Shown here: piece after piece, positions 16,412 through 22,935 of the stretch | Layout of the letters: every line of letters begins with the position of its first letter | How positions within the stretch are numbered: position 1 is the first letter of the stretch | Made by a program: the position numbers and the translations under genes | Notes under the pieces: model-generated | What the model was told of the DNA's origin: nothing | What the model saw: the letters and a program-made list of their open reading frames with translations, nothing else | Databases searched by the model: none | Assembly (NCBI GenBank): GCA_035649895.1 | Contig: DASRIS010000006.1 | Span: 1-30,460 of the forward strand | DNA: 30,460 nt | Source: DASSUC01 sp035649895 | Lineage (GTDB): Bacteria > Actinomycetota > Actinomycetes > Mycobacteriales > Micromonosporaceae | Reading direction: 5' to 3'

Positions 16412-16765
16412 CCGAACCGCCTGCCACGCGCTATTGATCGACTGTCTACAAGGTACGCCGAGCGTTTCATGAACAACAGGTTTGAGCTGCACAGCGAGTA
16501 TTCATCATTGATCAATGGAAATTAGTAGATCGGATACTTGACGGCCCTGGTGGCCGGGCGCACGATTGCTCGCAACGGCGGCGCGGGGCGTGTAGTGAGG
16601 CAACCTTCGGCGGCATGGACCGGCCGCCTGTCTTGAGCCTTTGTGTGGGATATCAGCGTGCCGGCCGCCTGCGGGCGGCGCCGTGGCGCCCGGCGGCCCA
16701 GCGGCGGGCCGGTCCGAGATATGTGGCCCATGTTTGTGGACCACCCACCACCGAGGAGGACCAGA
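16412..16765. promoter_or_regulatory. Divergent intergenic region between the two peptide operons
   Basis: This stretch lies between the JmjC-type gene and the 43-aa peptide gene and should hold both promoters. The left half (about 16430-16545) is distinctly richer in A/T than its surroundings. It contains a perfect 12-bp palindrome at 16506-16517. The right half is very GC-rich, with a small CGGGCG/CGCCCG hairpin at 16672-16692. I cannot assign -35/-10 boxes with confidence. Confidence 0.5.
16506..16517. promoter_or_regulatory. Perfect 12-bp palindrome, candidate operator
   Basis: CATTGATCAATG is a perfect inverted repeat in the A/T-rich part of the divergent intergenic region, just upstream of the farthest possible start of the minus operon. 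It would suit a dimeric regulator, but no dedicated DNA-binding regulator gene is visible in the cluster. Confidence 0.4.
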
Positions 16766-16897
16766 ATGACCGAACGCGAACCGACCGAAGAAGAGTTCGA
16801 CAGCACCCAGGCTGACGTGGAAGGCCACGGCGTAGATGAAGAAGATGACGGCGAGGCCGCCATCTTCGACATTAACTTCGGCTGCAGCTCAGTCTGA
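16766..16897 (+). CDS. 43-aa acidic RiPP-precursor-like peptide with core FDINFGCSSV
   Basis: A small gene with an excellent ribosome site (GGAGGA at 16755-16760, 5 bases before ATG). The peptide is extremely acidic in its first 30 residues (TEREPTEEEFD, then VDEEDDGE) and contains DVEGH at 17-21, the same pentapeptide found in the 62-aa peptide of the facing operon. The C-terminus AAIFDINFGCSSV turns neutral and hydrophobic and holds a single Cys40, two Phe and two Ser, which is the look of a leader-core RiPP precursor. It is the first gene of the plus operon, followed by a hairpin and then an M16 protease pair and a flavoenzyme. No known family is recognised. Confidence 0.75.
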   Translation: MTEREPTEEEFDSTQADVEGHGVDEEDDGEAAIFDINFGCSSV

Positions 16898-16912
16898 CGG
16901 GAAGGTAACTGC

Positions 16913-16963
16913 ATGGCCGAAGCGGAGGCTGGCTTCGCCAATCTGACCCTCGGCCACCGGTGA
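16913..16963 (+). CDS. Possible 16-codon mini-ORF after the peptide gene
   Basis: ATG at 16913 is preceded by GGGAAGG at a workable distance and is followed by 16 codons (MAEAEAGFANLTLGHR) before TGA. It begins 15 bases after the 43-aa peptide stop. It may be a translated leader for the downstream genes, a second mini-peptide or chance. Nothing beyond the ribosome-site-like sequence supports it. Confidence 0.2.
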   Translation: MAEAEAGFANLTLGHR

Positions 16964-17007
16964 CCGCCCGGCGCGTAGGGCCGCGCGGCCGTACGTCGGC
17001 GTGTAAA

Positions 17008-17047
17008 CCATCAGGTGGGCTCGTTCATGAGCGATCCCACCTGATGG
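17008..17047 (+). terminator. Strong hairpin between peptide gene and processing genes (attenuator-like)
   Basis: A perfect 12-bp inverted repeat (CCATCAGGTGGG at 17008-17019 and its complement at 17036-17047) encloses a 16-base loop that contains a further GCTC/GAGC pairing. No T-run follows directly, so it would be a leaky terminator or an mRNA-stabilising element. Its place, after the 43-aa peptide gene and 50 bases before the M16 gene, is where RiPP operons often carry a hairpin that gives more precursor than enzyme. Confidence 0.75.
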
Positions 17048-17096
17048 CTCCTGTGGGCAGACTGTTGTTGCCGCCTTTTAACAATGGGAGCTGAGA

Positions 17097-18431
17097 ATGG
17101 CCGACACCACGCCGGGCCCGATGGCGGTCTCGTCACCGGGTGGCGCGCGTGCGGTCCTGGTGCCCGACCCTGACGACACGTTGGTTGCGGTCAGCCTGCG
17201 GCTGGCCACCGGCTCCCGGCACGACCCCCAGCACGCCAGCGGCCTGGCGCACGTCCTCGAGCACCTGATGTTCCGCCGCGCCCGCCAGGCCGGCGGCGCC
17301 CGCTACACCGGCGGCGCCCGGCAGGCCGGCGGCGGCAGCCACAGCCATGACGTCCAGGCGGCCGGTGGCTACGTCAACGCCAAGACCTCCGCCGACTGGA
17401 CCAAGTTCATCCATGTCGTGCCGCCTGAGCTGGTCGCCATGGTGCTCGACCTGGAGATCGAGCGGTTCACCGGTGCGGCCGGGCGGTTCGACCCGGGCGA
17501 CCTGGAGCGGGAGAAGGAGGTCGTGCTCAGCGAACGGCACCAACGCATGGACGGTGCGCCCTACGGCACCGCGGTCGAGCGCCTCGTCGCCGCGCTCCAC
17601 CCGGCGCCGTCGGCGTACCACCGCCTGCCGATCGGCCTGCCGGAGCACGTACGCGCGATGACGGTCGATGACTGCCGTCGCTTCTACGCTGACCACTACG
17701 TCGCCGGTCGGGTCAACGTCGTCGTCGCCGGTGCGGTCACCCCGGCGGTGCTCGACCACGTCACGCGGCTGCTGGAAGCGTTCCCGACCGGACCGGCTGG
17801 CACGGCTGGACCGGTCTCCGCAGGCCAGCCCGTCGTGCCGGCGCAGGCCGAGCTGGAGACGGCCCTGCCGCGGGCGCCGGAGACCATCCGGTTGCCGGCG
17901 TCGGCGCCGGGCCGGCCCAAGGTCTACCTCGCCCTGCCGCTGCCCCCCGAGGGCACGTGGGCGTTCGAGTGTGCCCGGCTCGCCGCGTTCTTCCTGGGCC
18001 GGGGGATGGCGTGCCGGCTGGGGGAGCGGCTCGGCCGGCAGCTCGGGCTGACCGCCGCGGTCGCGGTGAAGACCATCGGGCGCGCGTACGGACACTCGGT
18101 CGGCGTCATCGAGGCCACACCAGCGGACGGCGTGCCCCCGGAGAAGGTGGTGGCTGCGGTCGAGACGGCCATTGCTGAGGTGGTGGACGGCGCTCTCGAC
18201 GAGCACGACCTGCAGCGTGCCAAAGCGGTCTACCGGCTGGGCTGGCTGTCCGATATGGACTCGATAGACCGGCGCAGTGACGGCCTGAGCCTGACCCTAC
18301 AGCTGACCGGCTCGGTCGACGCGTACCTGCACCACGACGGACGGATCGCCGCAGTGGGCCTCGCCGACCTGCACGACGCCGTACGGCTATGGCATCAGCC
18401 GCCGCGCCTGGTGGAGCTGGTCTACTCATGA
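17097..18431 (+). CDS. M16 metallopeptidase, catalytic subunit
   Basis: A 444-aa M16 (pitrilysin/PqqF/mitochondrial-processing-peptidase-like) zinc protease. The inverted zinc motif HxxEH is H52-V-L-E55-H56, and the third ligand is probably E146 in EVVLSE with E139 as supporting residue. Between them is a Gly-rich insertion RQAGGARYTGGARQAGGG (63-80) built of short repeats, which lengthens the usual ~77-residue spacing to about 90. No signal peptide. It overlaps by ATGA with a second M16 gene lacking the zinc motif, the same arrangement as in bacterial and mitochondrial M16 heterodimers. The likely role is cleaving the leader from the 43-aa peptide. Confidence 0.9.
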   Translation: MADTTPGPMAVSSPGGARAVLVPDPDDTLVAVSLRLATGSRHDPQHASGLAHVLEHLMFRRARQAGGARYTGGARQAGGGSHSHDVQAAGGYVNAKTSADWTKFIHVVPPELVAMVLDLEIERFTGAAGRFDPGDLEREKEVVLSERHQRMDGAPYGTAVERLVAALHPAPSAYHRLPIGLPEHVRAMTVDDCRRFYADHYVAGRVNVVVAGAVTPAVLDHVTRLLEAFPTGPAGTAGPVSAGQPVVPAQAELETALPRAPETIRLPASAPGRPKVYLALPLPPEGTWAFECARLAAFFLGRGMACRLGERLGRQLGLTAAVAVKTIGRAYGHSVGVIEATPADGVPPEKVVAAVETAIAEVVDGALDEHDLQRAKAVYRLGWLSDMDSIDRRSDGLSLTLQLTGSVDAYLHHDGRIAAVGLADLHDAVRLWHQPPRLVELVYS

Positions 18432-19756
18432 CAGCCGACGTCCGTGCCCGCACGGCGGCCCACGCCGCCCCGCCGACGAGCCGCATCGAGGCGTACCGCC
18501 TCGGTGCCGTTGACGCGTACGCCGTCGGGGGCCCGCGCAAGCGGGTCGCCGCACTCCGGCTGTTCTGGGACGGCGGTGTGGCCACCGAACCGCCCCGGAT
18601 GCTCGGCGCACAGGCCGTTGCGACGCACGCCCTTGCGCTGTCCGCCGCCGCGGACGGGCCGGCGCCGTTGGCCGAGTGCCTGGAGTCGCTGGGCGTCACG
18701 CTCGCCGCCGGGGCCACGGAGACCTCCAGCCACCTCGACCTGCGCGGCCTGCGGGAGGCCCTGCCCTCCGCGCTGCGCATGGTGCTGGCCGCCCTGCGCC
18801 GTCCGCACGTCGAGGAGCATGCGTTCCAGGCCGCCCTGGCCACAGTGCGGCACCTGTACAGCAGGCGTCACCAGGACACCCATGCCCGTGCCGTTGACGC
18901 CCTCCGGGTGGCGCACTGCGGCCCGCGGAGCGGGCTCGCGCGTACCTCCGAGGACGTGCTCGCGGCGCTGGCGGGCCTGTGCCGCGTCGATGTCCAGCGG
19001 GTCGCCGGTGGGATGGCGCACCGCCACCTACACGCAGTCGTTGTCGGTGACCGGCCCGAGCCCTACCTGGCCGAGCTGGCGACGTGGGCGCCTGCGAGCT
19101 CCGGCGGTGCGAGCTGGCCACCGGTGACGCGGCGAGACCACGGGGATGGGGATGCGGGGCACGACCCCCTCTTGGCGCACGACCCGCCGGCACAGGTCAC
19201 CGTCGCGGCGCCCGCGCCTAGGCAGGCCGGCCTGCTCTGGGGAGCCGTCGTGCCGATCGACGGGCCTGGCGACCAGGCAGTCCTCGACCTCGCGACGCAC
19301 GCTCTGGGCGGCTGGTCCGGTGCCCGCTGGCACCGGCTGCTGCGGGAGGAGCTCGGCCTGACGTACGGCACGAGCGTCTCCGTGACCACCGTCCGGTACG
19401 CCGGACAGACCCTTGCCGTGCCGCGGGTGTTCCTGTCCGTCGTGCCGTCCACACTCGCGCCGACGGCCCGGCTGCTGCACCAGCAGGCTGCCGAGCTGCG
19501 CCGGCACCCGCTCGATGCGGAGGAGCTGGCGCGGGCCGCGACGCACCTGGTCCGGACGGAGGCTTTCTACGGCGACACCGCCCGCAAGCTCATGGACCGG
19601 ACCGCCCCGTTCCTCCAGGCCGGGCTGGGACCCGACTTTGCCGGGGCGCGGCTGCGGGAGCTGCGCACGGTCGACGCAGGCCGCGTCGCCGAGCGGCTCG
19701 CCACCCTGCTGTGCAGCCCCACGCTGGTGGTCGTCTCGGAGGGAGCCGCGCCATGA
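18428..19756 (+). CDS. M16 peptidase-like protein, non-catalytic subunit
   Basis: A 442-aa M16-fold protein. No HxxEH is present at the N-terminus, where the corresponding part reads GAQAVATHALAL. The C-terminal half keeps the substrate-binding Arg/Tyr region expected of the partner subunit (WHRLLREELGLTYGTSVS). Such pairs form a clam-shell heterodimer where one chain provides zinc chemistry and the other the substrate-side Arg and Tyr; in PQQ biosynthesis PqqF/PqqG work this way. The start at 18428 overlaps the stop of the catalytic gene, and its stop overlaps the next start (ATGA), so all three are coupled. Confidence 0.85.
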   Translation: MTADVRARTAAHAAPPTSRIEAYRLGAVDAYAVGGPRKRVAALRLFWDGGVATEPPRMLGAQAVATHALALSAAADGPAPLAECLESLGVTLAAGATETSSHLDLRGLREALPSALRMVLAALRRPHVEEHAFQAALATVRHLYSRRHQDTHARAVDALRVAHCGPRSGLARTSEDVLAALAGLCRVDVQRVAGGMAHRHLHAVVVGDRPEPYLAELATWAPASSGGASWPPVTRRDHGDGDAGHDPLLAHDPPAQVTVAAPAPRQAGLLWGAVVPIDGPGDQAVLDLATHALGGWSGARWHRLLREELGLTYGTSVSVTTVRYAGQTLAVPRVFLSVVPSTLAPTARLLHQQAAELRRHPLDAEELARAATHLVRTEAFYGDTARKLMDRTAPFLQAGLGPDFAGARLRELRTVDAGRVAERLATLLCSPTLVVVSEGAAP

Positions 19757-20943
19757 CGCCCAAGCCCGCCGCGCCGGCGGCACCCGCCACGCCGGCCGCG
19801 CCCGTCGCGTCGGTCAGGCCCGTCGTGCCGGCCACGTCGGTAGACCCGGACGGGCCCGCCGGCCCGGCCTGGCCGGCGCCGCTGTTCGCGGTGGACCCGC
19901 TGGTCATGGAGGCGAGCGGGGGCAGGATCGTCGTGTCGAGCCCGCGCCTGAGCAAGCGGCTGCGGGTCGTCCCGCCCGTGGCGGCGATGCTGCTCGCGGC
20001 GCGGGCAGGCATCGACCCAGCCGAGTACCCGGCTGGCGCTGTGGACAAGCTGGTCGAGGCGGGGTTCCTGCTGGCAGAGCGGCAGGCGTCCGGCGCGCCG
20101 GTCCCCTGGGACGGGTGGGGCACCACCGCGTGGAGCTTCCACAACCGAAACCGGGACACGCCGTTCGTCGTCGCCGACGCCGGCCAGGTGGCCACCTACC
20201 GTGAGCGGATCTCGGCACGCCCCCGGCCGTCCAGCGTCCGTCCACCGTGCTCGGACCGGGTCCTGCTGCTGCCGCGCGTACGCACGGCTCTGGACCTGCC
20301 CTACCGGGACGTGCTCGAGCGGCGCCGGACCCACAGGTCCTTTGTGGATGCCCCCGTCGAGCTGGACATGTTCTCGGACATGCTGCACTACTGCTTCGCG
20401 CCGCTGCGGTTCGCCGACGCCGGTGAGATGGGCGTCCTCCAGCTGCGGGCCAACGCGTCCGCGGGAGCCCGGCACGAGACGGAGGCCTTCGTCCTCGTCC
20501 TCAACGTGTCCAATGTGGATCCTGGCCTGTACCACTACGACAACATCCGGCACGGGCTGGAGCTGATCCGTCCCGACGTCGGCCGGGACCACGCCGAGCA
20601 CCTCACGCATGGCCAGGGCTTCTTCCGCACTGCCGCGTTCGGCGTGCTCACCGCCGCCGTCGCGGACCGCATGTCGTGGAAGTACCCGCACCCTCGGGCG
20701 TACAAGATGCTCCTGCACAACGTCGGGCACGTCGCGCAGGTCTTCTCGATGACCGCGACGGCGCTCGGCTTGGGCGCGGCGCTCACCGGCGCCATCCGGG
20801 ACAGCGAGGCCGACGCGCTGCTCGGGCTGGACCAGCCACGCGAGTTCACCACGTTCGCGCTCGCCTGCGGGCACCCGGAGCGGGGAACCGACGGCATGCC
20901 CGCATCGGTCCGCGTTGCGCGCGCTGCGCCCGGCCGCAACTAG
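19753..20943 (+). CDS. SagB/nitroreductase-like flavin oxidoreductase
   Basis: A 396-aa protein. Residues 1-35 are a Pro/Ala-rich tail with tandem PAAPA-type units. Residues about 45-110 (RLRVVPPVAAMLLAA, then AVDKLVEAGFLLAE) look like the small N-terminal winged-helix-like part seen in SagB-type dehydrogenases. From about 190 the nitroreductase fold begins: LERRRTHRSFVDAP is the FMN-phosphate-binding start, and HNVGHVAQVFSMTATALGLGAALTGAI is the conserved late helix. SagB enzymes oxidise azolines to azoles in thiazole/oxazole peptides, but no YcaO cyclodehydratase is present in the window, so another peptide oxidation is implied or the partner is elsewhere. Confidence 0.8.
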   Translation: MTPKPAAPAAPATPAAPVASVRPVVPATSVDPDGPAGPAWPAPLFAVDPLVMEASGGRIVVSSPRLSKRLRVVPPVAAMLLAARAGIDPAEYPAGAVDKLVEAGFLLAERQASGAPVPWDGWGTTAWSFHNRNRDTPFVVADAGQVATYRERISARPRPSSVRPPCSDRVLLLPRVRTALDLPYRDVLERRRTHRSFVDAPVELDMFSDMLHYCFAPLRFADAGEMGVLQLRANASAGARHETEAFVLVLNVSNVDPGLYHYDNIRHGLELIRPDVGRDHAEHLTHGQGFFRTAAFGVLTAAVADRMSWKYPHPRAYKMLLHNVGHVAQVFSMTATALGLGAALTGAIRDSEADALLGLDQPREFTTFALACGHPERGTDGMPASVRVARAAPGRN

Positions 20944-20959
20944 ACCGCAAGGAGCGCCC

Positions 20960-22045
20960 ATGGCAGAGCTGGCGGCTCAGGCGGGTCTGGTCGAGCGGCG
21001 GTTACCTGAGACGAAGGCCGGGAGGCGGTTCTGGCTCGGCTTCCTGGCGGACGAGCAGCGCGTCGCCTACCACGGCCCGGCCGCGCTGCACCACGTCGCC
21101 ACCCTGCTGGACCGCCCTGACAGCACGGTCGAGGACACGTTCGTCGCGGCGAACCTGCTGGCCTTGTCGGTCTTCCGGGCCGGGGAGGCGGAGCAGGCAC
21201 GCCACCTGTGCCGTGCCGAGATCGCGTACGCGTTGCGGCGGCGCCACCGTGCGGACTGGCCGCTGTACGCGATGTACGCCCTACAGCCGCAGGTGAACCT
21301 GTTCCGGTTGCAGGGGTACGGAGCCCAGGCGGACGAGGCGCTGGAAGGGCTCGCCCGGCTCGCCCCGCTCACCAAGGGGCGCGGCGCCGAGCTGCCCGAC
21401 CTGTCCCTGGACACCGGCACGGTCAGCGCCATGGACGCGGCGGGCCTGCCGGTACGCGCCCTGGCCCGCAACGTCCACATCGCCGACACCTGCAAGATCC
21501 TCTACCGGCACGGCCCGGAGGAGCGCCTCTGCCATGCGGCGGCCGAGCTGTGCGCGCGGTACCCGCAGGCCGGTACCGAGGGGCCGCACCATGCCGCCGA
21601 GGCGCCGTGGCTCGTCGCAGCGCTCGACCAGGCCCCGGTCGCCCTGGACGCGGTCGGGCACGGGCGGGCCAGGGTGCGCTGGCTGGCCTACATCCGGCTG
21701 GTCCATGTCGCCGCCCACCGAGCCGCCCAAGGCGACCATCGCGATGCGGTACGGCTCGCGTCGTTGCTGGTCGGTCGCTGGGGTGCGGTGACGGGCCGGT
21801 TCACCTCGGCGGTAACGCCGCTGCGCTGGCTGGCCGCGCTGGGTGACACGCTCCAGCACTGCGGACGCGACGACCTCGCCGAGCCCGTCCTGCGCCGGGT
21901 CCTCGCCCACGCGGCGGCGGGCGACCCGGTGCTGACGGCCGGGTTGCGCACCCGGCTCGGCCTGCTCCCTGCTCCGCCGGCCGGCCCCGCTCCAGCGGAG
22001 CTGCCGGAGCTTGTCGGCCGGATGCTGGACCGCCTGGCGGCCTGA
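20960..22045 (+). CDS. Uncharacterised helical protein of the plus operon
   Basis: A 361-aa protein. ATG 20960 is preferred over the upstream frame start because AAGGAG lies 5 bases before it. It starts 16 bases after the flavoenzyme gene and is the last gene of the operon. Composition is Ala/Leu/Arg-rich with helix-pair spacing reminiscent of TPR-like repeats (for instance FVAANLLALSVFRAGEAEQA, then LCRAEIAYALRRRHRADW). It contains several Cys and His (HIADTCKILYRHG, ERLCHAAAELC) but no arrangement I recognise as a metal site. No signal peptide and no membrane segment. I do not recognise the family; by position it may be a scaffold or a substrate-recruiting partner. Confidence 0.75.
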   Translation: MAELAAQAGLVERRLPETKAGRRFWLGFLADEQRVAYHGPAALHHVATLLDRPDSTVEDTFVAANLLALSVFRAGEAEQARHLCRAEIAYALRRRHRADWPLYAMYALQPQVNLFRLQGYGAQADEALEGLARLAPLTKGRGAELPDLSLDTGTVSAMDAAGLPVRALARNVHIADTCKILYRHGPEERLCHAAAELCARYPQAGTEGPHHAAEAPWLVAALDQAPVALDAVGHGRARVRWLAYIRLVHVAAHRAAQGDHRDAVRLASLLVGRWGAVTGRFTSAVTPLRWLAALGDTLQHCGRDDLAEPVLRRVLAHAAAGDPVLTAGLRTRLGLLPAPPAGPAPAELPELVGRMLDRLAA

Positions 22046-22248
22046 GCCCACTGCCAGCGCAGGTCCAAAGGCGACGTAGCCACCTAGCGGGTGGTCCGGA
22101 CGTGGCGGCTGGTGGGCCGCGTATGGCGACCAAGCATGGCGAGGAGGTCGCGGTAGCGGTTGACCGTACGGAGGAATCGGCGGCTGCTGTGCGCCGCGCC
22201 GGCCGCCGGCGTGGGCTCCGGGCTGCTCGCCGGAACCCCAAACGTGGT

Positions 22249-22295
22249 GATCTAGAAGAGTTAGGCGGGTATGGGGTGCACAAATCTTCTAGATC
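22249..22295. repeat. 11-bp inverted repeat with 25-base loop
   Basis: GATCTAGAAGA (22249-22259) and TCTTCTAGATC (22285-22295) are perfect complements and are unusually A/T-rich for this genome. No T-run follows. It could be a terminator for the plus operon, a regulator site or a dispersed REP/MITE-like element. Confidence 0.6.
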
Positions 22296-22325
22296 GCCGC
22301 TGGATGGCTAGCGCGTTTGGTTGGT

Positions 22326-22379
22326 GGGGGAGGGGCGGCGTTGGGGGGAGGGGGTATTCCGTGGGGTGGTGGTTCGGGG
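22326..22379 (+). other. G-tract cluster, possible G-quadruplex
   Basis: Six runs of four to six G (22326-22330, 22332-22335, 22343-22348, 22350-22354, 22363-22366, 22376-22379) lie within 54 bases on the plus strand, separated by loops of 1-9 bases. This satisfies the usual pattern for an intramolecular G-quadruplex. It lies about 75 bases before the NTF2-like gene. Confidence 0.5.
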
Positions 22380-22453
22380 CATTTCATTCGGTATGGCGGT
22401 TGGTGTGGTGACCGGCGGTTTCGGTGTCGTGTCGCGGGGTAAATGACTCGGCC

Positions 22454-22849
22454 ATGGAGCACGCGGCTGAGGCGGCCACTGCCGCGCTAACCGACTTCTT
22501 CGACCGGTACGGCAACGCCCTGATCGCCGGTGACCTGCCCACGATCGCGGCCTGCTATGCCATGCCCGGGCTCGTCGTCACCAACGACGCCACGTTCTCC
22601 TTTGCCACGCCTGCGGCGGTCGAGACGGCCTTCGCCGGGGCGGCCGAGACGTACCACGCCAAGAGGCTGGTGGCGGCGCGGGCCGACGTATGCGAGGTCA
22701 GCTGGCTGACGCCGGCGCTGGCTCTCGCATCGGTGACCTGGGAGTACCTCGACGCCAGGGGCTGGGCGGTGCCTGGCGAGAGCTACCGCTACCTGCTGCG
22801 GGTGGTCGGCGACAAGCTGGCGATCTGCGTGGTGGTCCCGGCTGGCTGA
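22454..22849 (+). CDS. NTF2/SnoaL-like small protein
   Basis: A 131-aa protein started at ATG 22454; the frame opens at 22424 but neither start has a strong ribosome site. The opening (ALTDFFDRYGNALIAGDLPTIAACYAMPGLVVTND) is the helix-helix-strand entry of NTF2/SnoaL-like folds, and the end (YRYLLRVVGDKLAICVVVP) is the closing beta strand. The family is used for many small-molecule reactions and as binding domains, so a function cannot be named. It stands alone, convergent with the aminopeptidase P gene. A GGCTGGC/GCCAGCC hairpin overlaps its stop codon. Confidence 0.7.
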   Translation: MEHAAEAATAALTDFFDRYGNALIAGDLPTIAACYAMPGLVVTNDATFSFATPAAVETAFAGAAETYHAKRLVAARADVCEVSWLTPALALASVTWEYLDARGWAVPGESYRYLLRVVGDKLAICVVVPAG

Positions 22850-22860
22850 CCGCGCCAGCC
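22840..22860. terminator. Hairpin at the convergent gene ends
   Basis: GGCTGGC (22840-22846) and GCCAGCC (22854-22860) form a 7-bp stem with a 7-base loop that includes the TGA stop of the NTF2-like gene. It has no U-tract but lies between convergent genes, where a bidirectional terminator is expected. Confidence 0.4.
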
Positions 22861-22935
22861 AGCCGGGGCCACGCCACGGCACGCGAAGACCGGGTCAGGG
22901 CGGCGGAAGAGCGGGTTACGGCGGCGTGAGCTAGG

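Larger units (their letters stand above)
22046..22453. other. Intergenic region with inverted repeat and G-tracts
   Basis: About 400 bases without a convincing gene, separating the peptide cluster from housekeeping-like genes. It contains the 11-bp inverted repeat at 22249-22295 and a dense series of G-runs at 22326-22379, both listed separately. Confidence 0.55.

Noticed and set aside
16672..16692. Short GC hairpin in the divergent region considered as a terminator or riboswitch
   Set aside because: Six base pairs in very GC-rich DNA are expected by chance, and no conserved riboswitch core is visible.
16766..16897. 43-aa peptide as an FxSxx-type (FxsA) precursor
   Set aside because: The C-terminus ends FGCSSV, which does not match F-x-S-x-x at the last five residues, and no FxsC-like gene is present.
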